Shown here one piece after another: positions 26,022-33,510 of a stretch of DNA of 64,000 nucleotides (positions within the stretch are counted from its first letter, which is position 1; every line of letters starts with the position of its first letter). The DNA is from G963665925 sp963676345. GTDB lineage: Bacteria > Bacillota > Clostridia > Peptostreptococcales > Acidaminobacteraceae. The notes beneath the pieces are model-generated. The model saw only the letters and a list, made by a program, of their open reading frames with translations. It ran no database searches and was not told the origin of the DNA. Made by a program: the position numbers and the translations under genes. Where the stretch lies: positions 372,001-436,000 of the forward strand of contig CAXXTS010000006.1 of assembly GCA_963676345.2 (NCBI GenBank), given 5' to 3'.

Positions 26022-26908
26022 AAATAATCCCCTTCTTTCAAATCTATAGGTTCAGATTCCATAATTCTTATTACACCGTCTCCTGTTTTAACTTGGAAGG
26101 ATGTATCGCTGAAAACACGAATCACTTTACCTGGTTCAAAATTTTTAAATTTATGATCAAAATGGTCCACTACTTCTGATTTCCATACTTTATAATCATG
26201 TCCGAGATATTCAATATGGGCACCGATATAGGGTTTAGTTAATGCTCTTATTAGATTGTAAATCCCTATCGTAGACATTCTGAAATCTATCTGACCATCT
26301 TTCTTAGTGCGTTTTCTCCATACATTACCACTATTTGGGACCTGCTTTGTATAAATAACTTTATTTTCAGAAAATGACTTTGTAAGATGAATTAGTTGTT
26401 TTTTTGCAGTGTGCATTATTTTTTTATAAAGCAAGCTTGCATCATCTGAGAAATCAATTTTAACATCTTCCTGAGAAACAATATCACCATTATCTGCTTT
26501 ATCATCAATCATGAAGAAAGAAGATGCCGTGGTATTTAATCCAAGTGCTAGAGCCCATATTATTGGATGTCGTCCTCTATTAAAAGGTAATTTAGAAGGA
26601 TGGAAACCAACGACACCCATTTTTGGGATTTGAATGATATTCTTACTTAAAAGATGCGACCATCCAAAGCAGTATATGATATCAGGTGACTTATGTTTGA
26701 TGAATTCAATCATATTATTCTCATTGACACCGTCGAAGTAGATATAATCAATATCGTAAGTATTACATAGTACCGACAGATCCCTAAAATCAGAATTGAA
26801 AGGACTCATTTTTTTAGTAATGACTCCACAGATTTTTATATCATTTTCTATCAGTTCATTTAGTAATATATATGAACTTTCTACACAACCGATGAATAGT
26901 ATATTCAT
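26018..26908 (-). CDS. Formyltransferase family protein (probable sugar N-formyltransferase)
   Basis: The 296-residue protein has the formyl-THF hydrolase/transferase fold: MNILFIGCVESSYILLNELI at the start, FHPSKLPFNRGRHPI (about residues 107-121) and DDKADNGDIVSQ (about residues 141-152). A C-terminal domain like that of methionyl-tRNA formyltransferase follows. Catalysis in the family uses Asn-x-His and Asp. Here His and Asp are present, but the Asn position two residues before His is Gly (GFHPS). It lies between the NeuC-like and PIG-L genes, pointing to N-formylation of a nonulosonate or its precursor. A true tRNA formyltransferase is less likely given this context. Confidence 0.8.
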   Translation of the reverse strand: MNILFIGCVESSYILLNELIENDIKICGVITKKMSPFNSDFRDLSVLCNTYDIDYIYFDGVNENNMIEFIKHKSPDIIYCFGWSHLLSKNIIQIPKMGVVGFHPSKLPFNRGRHPIIWALALGLNTTASSFFMIDDKADNGDIVSQEDVKIDFSDDASLLYKKIMHTAKKQLIHLTKSFSENKVIYTKQVPNSGNVWRKRTKKDGQIDFRMSTIGIYNLIRALTKPYIGAHIEYLGHDYKVWKSEVVDHFDHKFKNFEPGKVIRVFSDTSFQVKTGDGVIRIMESEPIDLKEGDYL

Positions 26909-26920
26909 ATGGCGATCCTC

Positions 26921-28084
26921 CTAAAAGCTCAAATCATAAAAAGTCTTTTTTATATCAATTTTGTCATTTTCAAGAAAATCGACGATTGTTGATACAATGT
27001 TGTCTGAGGTGTTAGCTTTTTCATAAGGATTTTTCACATGTTGTATGTGATCACTGCAGTTCAAGTTTAATGCGGTATCTATAGCACGCATGATTGAGCT
27101 GCACTCAGGGATACAATTTATTATACTTTCAGCTTGGATCCGCCCTTTTTGTCTATCGCCGATATTTATTGTAGGAACTTTAAGGCTAGGCACTTCTATA
27201 ATACCGCTAGATGAATTACCTATAACCATGGAAGAATATTTGACGGCAGTTAAATATCTTTTTAAACCAAGTGATGTTACAGCTACGCAGTTCTTTTTTT
27301 CCATAACAAAACTATCAATCATGGAATTTATTACACGACCATGTGTATCTGAATTGCCTTTAGTGAAGATATAGTTTATTTCGTTATGATTGGAAATTGC
27401 TTTTAAAAGTTCTGAAATCTGATTTTCTGAACTTTGGTGTTCTAGGGTAACTGGATGAAATGTAACTACAGCATAGGGTTTATCAAGTGAAAGATTAATT
27501 GACTCTGAAAGAGCTTGTTTACTCATATATTCAATCTGATTAATGTTTTCGATACCTATTGAGCCTACATTAAAAACTCTCGCTGGATTTTCACCTAACT
27601 GAATTACACGATTTTTGTAATTTTCTGTACTTGTAAAATGCAAATAGCTCATTTTAGTGATTGCATGTCTAATAGATTCATCAACGAGTCCTTCGGTAGA
27701 TTCTCCACCATAAAGGTGTGCAATAGGAACTCTTTGATTCATTGCTACGGATGAGACTGCGAGTGTCTCATATCTATCTCCTAGTACAATAAGCAAATCT
27801 GGCTCTAGTTCACTGAAATAATCTGCGAATCCGATCATTGCCAATCCCATAGCTTTAGATATTGCAGAAGGTGTATCTGCACTCACTAAAATCTCTATTT
27901 TTTTATCGATTATAATACCATCATCAATGATTTCCTTATAAGTAAGCCCAAATTCAGGCGAAAGATGGGCACCAGTAACAGCTACCCTGACATCTAAGTT
28001 ATTATATTTGCTTAATTTTGTTATAATAGGTTTTAATAGTCCATATTCAGCTCTAGTGGCAGTTAATATACATATTTTTTTCAT
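26921..28084 (-). CDS. NeuC/LegG-like hydrolysing NDP-GlcNAc 2-epimerase
   Basis: The 387-residue enzyme begins KKICILTATRAEYGLLKPII, the signature of hydrolysing UDP-GlcNAc 2-epimerases. It has GDRYETLAVSSVA near residue 102, HLYGGE near residue 124 and GNSSSGIIEVPS near residue 285. It would give the 6-deoxy-ManNAc4NAc type sugar for condensation with PEP. It overlaps the neuB stop by 4 bp (ATGA) and is followed by the formyltransferase. It completes the legionaminic acid route with legB-legC-ptmE. Confidence 0.92.
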   Translation of the reverse strand: MKKICILTATRAEYGLLKPIITKLSKYNNLDVRVAVTGAHLSPEFGLTYKEIIDDGIIIDKKIEILVSADTPSAISKAMGLAMIGFADYFSELEPDLLIVLGDRYETLAVSSVAMNQRVPIAHLYGGESTEGLVDESIRHAITKMSYLHFTSTENYKNRVIQLGENPARVFNVGSIGIENINQIEYMSKQALSESINLSLDKPYAVVTFHPVTLEHQSSENQISELLKAISNHNEINYIFTKGNSDTHGRVINSMIDSFVMEKKNCVAVTSLGLKRYLTAVKYSSMVIGNSSSGIIEVPSLKVPTINIGDRQKGRIQAESIINCIPECSSIMRAIDTALNLNCSDHIQHVKNPYEKANTSDNIVSTIVDFLENDKIDIKKTFYDLSF

Positions 28085-29076
28085 ATTTCAATCATCTCAT
28101 CTTCTTTAAAATCCTTAATGGCGTATGTGCCAATTACATTGAACCAATTCATAGGACTGATTCCGTTCCCAGGGCGTTTAACAGTCAGGTTATCTGAGGT
28201 TAATATTTCGCCTTTTCGTATGTTTCGTTTTGCAAAAATACTTTTCCGTATACTGCTTATGTTTTTCTTTTCTGATTCAGCAGGTTGCTTTAGATGTGAA
28301 CCGATTGCAAGTTCAATATTACGTATGGATTTAACCATAGCACTCAATTCGTGGGGATCAAGGCTAGCTTTGTGATCAGGTCCCTCAAGAGTTTTATCTA
28401 GAGTGAAGTGTTTTTCTATTACTGTGGCGCCTAGAGCAACTGCTGCAATAGGAACCTCAATTCCTAGCGTGTGGTCGGAGTACCCGACACTCACATTAAA
28501 AGTATCTTTGATTGTGAGCATAGCTTTTAGATTTACATCCGCAAACGGTGTTGGATATTCTGTGGTACAGTGCAATATTGTCAAATCATCCGTTCCGCTG
28601 TTTTTGAGAGCAGTTACTGCATTCTTGATATCATCTAAAGTACTCATTCCTGTAGATAGAATCACAGGTTTTTTTAGTTCAGCTATTTTAATTAAGTAAG
28701 GAAGATTTGTAATTTCACCAGATGGGATTTTCCAAATTTCCATATCCAAAGATTTTAGGAAATCAATACTTTCAAAATCAAAAGCAGTCGACATGAAATC
28801 GATATTTTTATCTACACAGTAGTTCCTCAACTCAGAAAATTCATTGAAAGAAAGTTCCAATTTTTTCAACATAGCTTGTTGGGTTTCATTTGCTCCTGTA
28901 GATACCTTTTGGTAATCAGCCTTAGAGGCATTTTTGGAGACAATGTTTTTTGAAATAAAAGTTTGAAATTTAACTGCGTCAGCTCCTGCATCTTTTGCGG
29001 CGTCTACTAGTTTTTTTGCTAAAATTATGCTGCCATTATGATTCACTCCAGCTTCAGCAATTATATATACGCTCAA
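28081..29076 (-). CDS. neuB: N-acetylneuraminate/legionaminate synthase (NeuB/LegI)
   Basis: This 331-residue protein is a canonical nonulosonate synthase. It has AEAGVNHNGS at the start, DAVKFQTF, WKIPSGEITNLPY, STGMSTL, GYSDHT and EKHFTLD in the barrel, and a C-terminal SAF domain from about residue 270. It condenses PEP with ManNAc or its 6-deoxy-4-amino analogue. The start is a TTG at 29076 (an in-frame stop lies just upstream), with AAAGGAGG 10 bp before it; this unusual start may lower expression. It is first in the minus-strand cassette and makes the second NeuB-like gene (17752) the divergent one. Confidence 0.93.
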   Translation of the reverse strand: MSVYIIAEAGVNHNGSIILAKKLVDAAKDAGADAVKFQTFISKNIVSKNASKADYQKVSTGANETQQAMLKKLELSFNEFSELRNYCVDKNIDFMSTAFDFESIDFLKSLDMEIWKIPSGEITNLPYLIKIAELKKPVILSTGMSTLDDIKNAVTALKNSGTDDLTILHCTTEYPTPFADVNLKAMLTIKDTFNVSVGYSDHTLGIEVPIAAVALGATVIEKHFTLDKTLEGPDHKASLDPHELSAMVKSIRNIELAIGSHLKQPAESEKKNISSIRKSIFAKRNIRKGEILTSDNLTVKRPGNGISPMNWFNVIGTYAIKDFKEDEMIEI

Positions 29077-29404
29077 ATTAGCCTAACCTCCTTTAATCAC
29101 GGGTAGATATTAAATATTATCGGATATGTCATATCATCATTATATCAAACCGATTATAAGAAATGAATTGACCACATCATCTTTAGCATAAAAGACATAC
29201 GATGCAGATCTTACTTGATCTTCTTATTTCAAAATATTAACACACTGTGTCAAAGTTATGTAAAAAAATCCCCGTTTTACAAACGAAATTGATATTTAAT
29301 GCACAATACCTATTAATGTAGTACATCTTTTCTGATAGAATGATGCTAGAGTACCTGTTTTCAGGGGATACTCGCTTAAACTTAACATGTGGAGGGGTCA
29401 TAGA
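29077..29404. other. Divergent intergenic region between neuB and the 29405 gene
   Basis: This 328-bp AT-rich gap should hold the promoters of both flanking genes. On the minus strand two TATAAT-like boxes lie near 29137-29155, without a good -35. I see no other structure in it. Confidence 0.5.
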
Positions 29405-30028
29405 ATGGAAATAGGACACATAGAAGAAATGATCCGAAAGTTAAGTGGTGTGATTTCATGTAAGATTGTCGAATCAGAGGATGTAATCAGTGAAGTGCAC
29501 GTCCTGACAAATCTTGAAAGACATCCAAAACAAATTTCGAGAGACATTCAATCAGTTTTTATGGCATCGTGGGGACGTGCTGTAGATAGGAAGTGTATCA
29601 GCATTGCCCAGCTAGATGTTGAACCGTCAAAAACAGCGCCAGGGCGAATACAAATAGAAGAAGTTGAATACAATATTGGTTCAGATTCCATTGCGAGGGC
29701 ATCCGTAGCCCTTCGTGTTTCAGATATTATGTATAAAGGAGAGTCAAGCGGTGTAAATACCGTGCGCAATTCCGACCGGCTTATTGTCGAAGCTACACTG
29801 AATGGACTGCATGAGGCATTTACATCTGAACCGCGACTGGTTCTCGAAGACATTCAGACCCTTACAGTAGCAGGTCAGTCTGTTTATAATGTCGCAATCT
29901 GTTCCCTGCAAAGAAGCGGGGAAGAGTTACATATAGGATCCGCCCTAATTGGTGGAGATAACCGGACCGCTCTGGTTAAGGCGACACTTGATGCGCTGAA
30001 CAGAAGAATGAATATATTGCTCAAATAG
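29405..30028 (+). CDS. Conserved clostridial protein of unknown function
   Basis: I recognise this only as a protein type seen in clostridia; it has no named function. The 207-residue product has an N-terminal part that reads like a small alpha-beta (ACT-like) domain, with SEVHVLTNLERHPKQISRDIQSV (about residues 30-52). The C-terminal part ends in two strand-helix units (VNTVRNSDRLIVEATLNGLHEA and DNRTALVKATLDALNRRM). The matching VEATLN/VKATLD helices suggest an internal duplication. No membrane segment or catalytic signature is visible. The ATG at 29405 has TGGAGGGG 7 bp upstream. The inverted repeat around the next small ORF starts at its stop codon. Confidence 0.75.
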   Translation: MEIGHIEEMIRKLSGVISCKIVESEDVISEVHVLTNLERHPKQISRDIQSVFMASWGRAVDRKCISIAQLDVEPSKTAPGRIQIEEVEYNIGSDSIARASVALRVSDIMYKGESSGVNTVRNSDRLIVEATLNGLHEAFTSEPRLVLEDIQTLTVAGQSVYNVAICSLQRSGEELHIGSALIGGDNRTALVKATLDALNRRMNILLK

Positions 30029-30223
30029 GTCAACAACAACAAGCTTCACAAACTACATATTAGCGTAGCGTAATGAACCTGTTTAATTAGCGAATGACAG
30101 AGACTATAAACAGGGGGGTTATACTGTGAACAGACTATTTGTAATGTTTATGTCTCTATTGTCACTTGTACTAGCTGGTGGCGCTAACATCGGTTGGAAA
30201 TAGTTTTTAACAGTTGTTGACCT
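30027..30223 (+). repeat. 11-bp inverted repeat enclosing a small ORF
   Basis: AGGTCAACAAC (30027-30037) and GTTGTTGACCT (30213-30223) are perfect inverted copies, 175 bp apart. Inside, CCTGTTTA (30078-30085) pairs with TAAACAGG (30107-30114), just ahead of and partly covering the GGGGGG ribosome site of the 25-codon ORF. It may be a folded leader RNA or a small mobile-element remnant; I saw no target-site duplication. Confidence 0.6.
30126..30203 (+). CDS. Possible 25-residue hydrophobic peptide
   Basis: A GTG at 30126 with GGGGGG 7 bp upstream opens a 25-codon frame: a basic start (MNRLF), a hydrophobic stretch of about 13 residues, then AGGANIGWK. It looks like a tiny membrane or secreted peptide. 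It lies between the 29405 gene and an HD-GYP gene, inside an inverted repeat that may control its translation. There is no cysteine for an AgrD-type thiolactone. It could also be a chance frame in a structured leader. Confidence 0.4.
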   Translation: MNRLFVMFMSLLSLVLAGGANIGWK

Positions 30224-30273
30224 TTTGAAATACATATGAAATTTCTTGTTACTCATGTGTAAAAAGGAGTTCC

Positions 30274-31551
30274 ATGATGCAGGATAGAAAACTCAAACTC
30301 TATACAACCTTAATCAATATACTCGGAGTAGTGATTATAGCGCTGAGCTTTAAGCATGTACTCCTAATGCAGCAAATATCCATGATTATCTTTTTTTCAT
30401 GTCTATCCATAATATCTGAATCGCTTATTATTCCCATTGGAGACAACTCTTATGTCTCTATTGGGTTTGCAATTGGGCTGGCAACCATTATGTTGTTCGA
30501 CCCATTTTTTGCAGCGCTTGTTATGACAGTCGGTACACTCTTTAAAGTGTATAGAGAAAATGACAAGCTCATGCACATAGGCAACACCTCGTTTTATAAG
30601 AATTTTTTTAATGCATCCGCATACAGTATATCCGCTTTTGTGAGTGGCTATGCCTATCAGTATCTGAAAGACTTAACACCAGGAATTGCCCTAGCAGGGT
30701 ATTCTATTTTAGGCATTACTGTGACGATACTTGTGTATGTTTTTGTGAATCTTCTTATTTATGTAATGCTTTTTACTATTCTCGAGAAAAAAAGGTTTTC
30801 ACAAGTTTTTCTTTCACAAATTTGGTATATTCGTAACTTCTTTGGCATTTCACCGGTGGGGATTTTAATGGTGGTTGCTTTTAAGTCTTACGGTTGGTTT
30901 TCAGTACTCATTTTATTTGGGCCATTACTCGTTGCTCGGTACTCTTTTTCACTTTATATGGATATGAAAAAGATGTATTTTGAAACCATACGAACCCTTT
31001 CTAAAGCACTGGATGCCAAAGATGAGTATACAAATGGACACTCGCAGCGCGTTGCACAGTATTCTGTGAAAATCGCTGAAAATATGAAGCTTTCACCAAA
31101 GCAAATCGAAACCACTAAAACAGCAGCACTGCTCCATGATATTGGAAAAATCGGCATCAAGGACGAAGTTTTGAACAAAAATGGAAAGCTGGACTTTCGT
31201 GAATACTATGAAGTACAGCAACACCCTGAAATTGGTGCCAATATTATAAAAGACGTTGCGTCACTAAACAAGGTTTCTGAAATCATACGGCACCATCACG
31301 AAAGATTTGATGGAAACGGATATCCTGATAGCCTCTCAGGAGAGCAGATGCCTATTGAGTCAGCAATTATTGCTGTGGCAGATGCTTATGATGCCATGAC
31401 ATCAGACCGTTCATACCGCAAGGCAATGAGTCATGAAGCCGCTGTTGAAATCATTCGAAACGGTTCAGGAACCCAGTTTAATCCAGACGTTGTGACCAGT
31501 TTTATGGACCAGGAAAATGTCCTCGTTTCGGAGGTGCAATATGCTGGTTGA
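30274..31551 (+). CDS. Membrane-anchored HD-GYP domain protein (c-di-GMP phosphodiesterase)
   Basis: An N-terminal membrane region of about seven hydrophobic helices (residues 8-235) precedes an HD-GYP domain at about residues 240-420. The catalytic signature is complete: HS near residue 255, HDIGKIGI near residue 285, HPEIGANII, RHHHERFDGNGYPD and ADAYDAM. HD-GYP enzymes cleave c-di-GMP to pGpG or GMP. Two adjacent ATGs (30274, 30277) follow AAAGGAG; the second has the better spacing. The last bases overlap the following DUF5317-like gene, so the two are coupled. Confidence 0.9.
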   Translation: MMQDRKLKLYTTLINILGVVIIALSFKHVLLMQQISMIIFFSCLSIISESLIIPIGDNSYVSIGFAIGLATIMLFDPFFAALVMTVGTLFKVYRENDKLMHIGNTSFYKNFFNASAYSISAFVSGYAYQYLKDLTPGIALAGYSILGITVTILVYVFVNLLIYVMLFTILEKKRFSQVFLSQIWYIRNFFGISPVGILMVVAFKSYGWFSVLILFGPLLVARYSFSLYMDMKKMYFETIRTLSKALDAKDEYTNGHSQRVAQYSVKIAENMKLSPKQIETTKTAALLHDIGKIGIKDEVLNKNGKLDFREYYEVQQHPEIGANIIKDVASLNKVSEIIRHHHERFDGNGYPDSLSGEQMPIESAIIAVADAYDAMTSDRSYRKAMSHEAAVEIIRNGSGTQFNPDVVTSFMDQENVLVSEVQYAG

Positions 31552-32119
31552 AACCCTTGCCATCTCTGTTCTTGTAGCCCTTCTTTTTAGAGGTCGAATT
31601 AGCGCGCTTCAGAAAGTTGAGTTCAAGTACTTAGCCCTGCCGTTTGTAGCTTTCTTGATGGAGTATATAGGCGCCACTGCGCTGCGAAGCAGGACACCTA
31701 TGCTTACTCTACATGCGAGCACATTTACCTTTGTGATTGAGCTTATGGCTTACGGATTAATTGGCAGCTTTTTATATAAAAACAGAAGTGTACCCGGCAT
31801 GAAAATCATCTTGTTTGGAACACTTATGAATTTCACAGTCATCGTCTTAAATGGTGGTTATATGCCAGTAGATCCTAGCCTTGGCATGTTGTACGGATTT
31901 GAGCACAGCCTTACAGCACTTGAAAATGGGCGCATATTTGCCCATGAACTTATTGGAAGTGAAACAGTGCTGCGTGTATTATCAGATGTCATTATGATTC
32001 CTCCGCCCTGGCCATTTCCCAAGACCATCAGTATAGGAGATGTCCTAATTGATATTGGTGCATTTTTATTAATATTTAAGGGGATGAACGCTGGTCATAC
32101 CACGCGTAATTCGTTATAA
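31541..32119 (+). CDS. DUF5317-like membrane protein 1
   Basis: This 192-residue protein has about five hydrophobic segments and the family features NGGYMPVD (about residues 107-114) and FPKTISIGDVLIDIG near residues 161-175. It is a clostridial membrane family of unknown function. The ATG at 31541 follows GGAGGTG and overlaps the HD-GYP gene by 11 bp. A second member follows at 32242, likely a duplication. Confidence 0.75.
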   Translation: MLVETLAISVLVALLFRGRISALQKVEFKYLALPFVAFLMEYIGATALRSRTPMLTLHASTFTFVIELMAYGLIGSFLYKNRSVPGMKIILFGTLMNFTVIVLNGGYMPVDPSLGMLYGFEHSLTALENGRIFAHELIGSETVLRVLSDVIMIPPPWPFPKTISIGDVLIDIGAFLLIFKGMNAGHTTRNSL

Positions 32120-32241
32120 TTGTATTGGAACTGAAAATAAATGAAACTCAGATTATTCACATAATTAATATTTAGATGTATTAAGAAGAATCATTTTGAA
32201 CAGATAAGAAAAGGGAACTTGCGTACTGGGGAGGGATGTCC

Positions 32242-32835
32242 GTGTTCATTGAAGCCGTACTGTTTGGCATAGCCGTAGGCATAATGAGAAAAGGTCGAAT
32301 AGGCAATTTGGGTGACATTCAAATTAAAGGTTTGTGGATTGTCATACTGGCTTTTTTTATAGAGATTTCCCCCATTGTCTTATCACGTATTGGTGTAATG
32401 ACGGAGTCTTTATTGTATCTCCCGTTTGCAGCCATGTTTTTAATGGTCATTGCACTTGTCCTGAATATAGATAAAACGGGATTTAAACTGATTATAGCAG
32501 GCGCACTTGCCAATATGCTGGCTATATTTATGAACGGATTTAAAATGCCCATTGATTTTGAAGGTTTAAAGTACGCTGGACTAAGTGGCATGATAGAGAC
32601 AATCCAAGACGGTTCCCTGATCAATTTTTCCAGTATGGAGGCGGCAAGTAACATTTCACGCTATCTTGGAAAATTTATACCACTGCCCGAAATGTACCCC
32701 TTTGCTAAGGTATTGTCAGTAGGGGATATATTGATCATGGCGGGTATTGTGTTCTTCATTCAGGGTGAAATGAAACGCGTCTTTTACCGTGGTATGGGTT
32801 CAATGGTTAAGTACTCCTATCATACCAAAGTCTAA
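32242..32835 (+). CDS. DUF5317-like membrane protein 2
   Basis: This 197-residue paralogue of the previous gene shows the same landmarks: NGFKMPID in the middle and YPFAKVLSVGDILIMAG near the C-terminus, with about five hydrophobic segments. The likely start is the GTG at 32242, 6 bp after GGGGAGGG; the ATG at 32236 abuts that ribosome site. The function is unknown. It follows the first copy after a 122-bp AT-rich gap without a clear terminator. Confidence 0.72.
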   Translation: MFIEAVLFGIAVGIMRKGRIGNLGDIQIKGLWIVILAFFIEISPIVLSRIGVMTESLLYLPFAAMFLMVIALVLNIDKTGFKLIIAGALANMLAIFMNGFKMPIDFEGLKYAGLSGMIETIQDGSLINFSSMEAASNISRYLGKFIPLPEMYPFAKVLSVGDILIMAGIVFFIQGEMKRVFYRGMGSMVKYSYHTKV

Positions 32836-33510
32836 TAAGGGTGCTGAAAATGACCTACGTCTATGTCAGTTAGTCTCATCATACGAAAGTATGGTGTCTA
32901 TGATTGCAGCAGCTAATATAGAGTTCTTATAAACCGTTTGAACAGAAGGCAATGTCATACTGAAAATCATAATACTATAGCCGCGTTTGGTGCAGGAGAA
33001 TGATGCAACCGAAGGCGGTTTTGTGCTGTATATAGACTCAGGTAATACGCGTACAGATTCCTAATTAGGAATCAATAACGATATATTGGGAGTATATTTA
33101 TCAAGCCTTTTCGTCAATTTCACTAAAATATTTACTATTCACATTTTATTCATGACTTTGTCACTTAAATCTAACATAGGAGTGCGCGCTCATATGCTAT
33201 AATATATATTTGTAAGGCTCTATTTTAATGATCGATTAAACAAAATAATGATCACATCGGTGGTCTGATTTAAATAACCTCTGAACATCCTTGAAAGATA
33301 TTCATATTGAACTTGGATTATCCACTTAGTCTACACATTAAGGTCGACATATTTACGGTCAAATGACTAAAGACTTATCTGGCATAAGAATCTGGAGTGC
33401 GCTGATTATGAAAGCGCCAGACCATATTTGATGTGTGGGTTTAAGCATAATCTGGGCGGTATTAGGCTATGTTTCATAGATGCTGAGAGAAATTGAAGGG
33501 ACGATATTAC
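32836..33510. other. Long non-coding region ahead of secA
   Basis: In this 675-bp gap I find no gene. It has a perfect 18-bp palindrome GATTCCTAATTAGGAATC at 33056-33073, an extended -10 promoter at 33195-33203, and a hairpin GCGCT/AGCGC near 33397-33415. The transcript from that promoter would carry a leader of about 300 nt before secA, long enough for regulation. Confidence 0.6.
33195..33203 (+). promoter_or_regulatory. Extended -10 promoter of secA
   Basis: TGCTATAAT at 33195-33203 matches an extended -10 box. No good -35 lies 17 bp upstream. It predicts a long secA leader. Confidence 0.5.

Noticed and set aside
29105..29160. SigD-like TCCGATAA box on the minus strand before neuB
   Set aside because: No TAAA lies at the 15-16 bp spacing that the four good SigD promoters in this window share.
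30126..30203. AgrD-type autoinducer peptide
   Set aside because: The peptide has no cysteine or serine at the ring position and no acidic tail, and no agrB-like gene is nearby.
32970..33065. Bases resembling a glycine riboswitch (ACCGAAGGCGG and ACTCAGGTAA)
   Set aside because: The distance between the GGAGA and ACCGAAGG parts is only about 7 nt, too short for the P2 hairpin, and the gene downstream is secA. I treat the likeness as chance or at most a decayed remnant.
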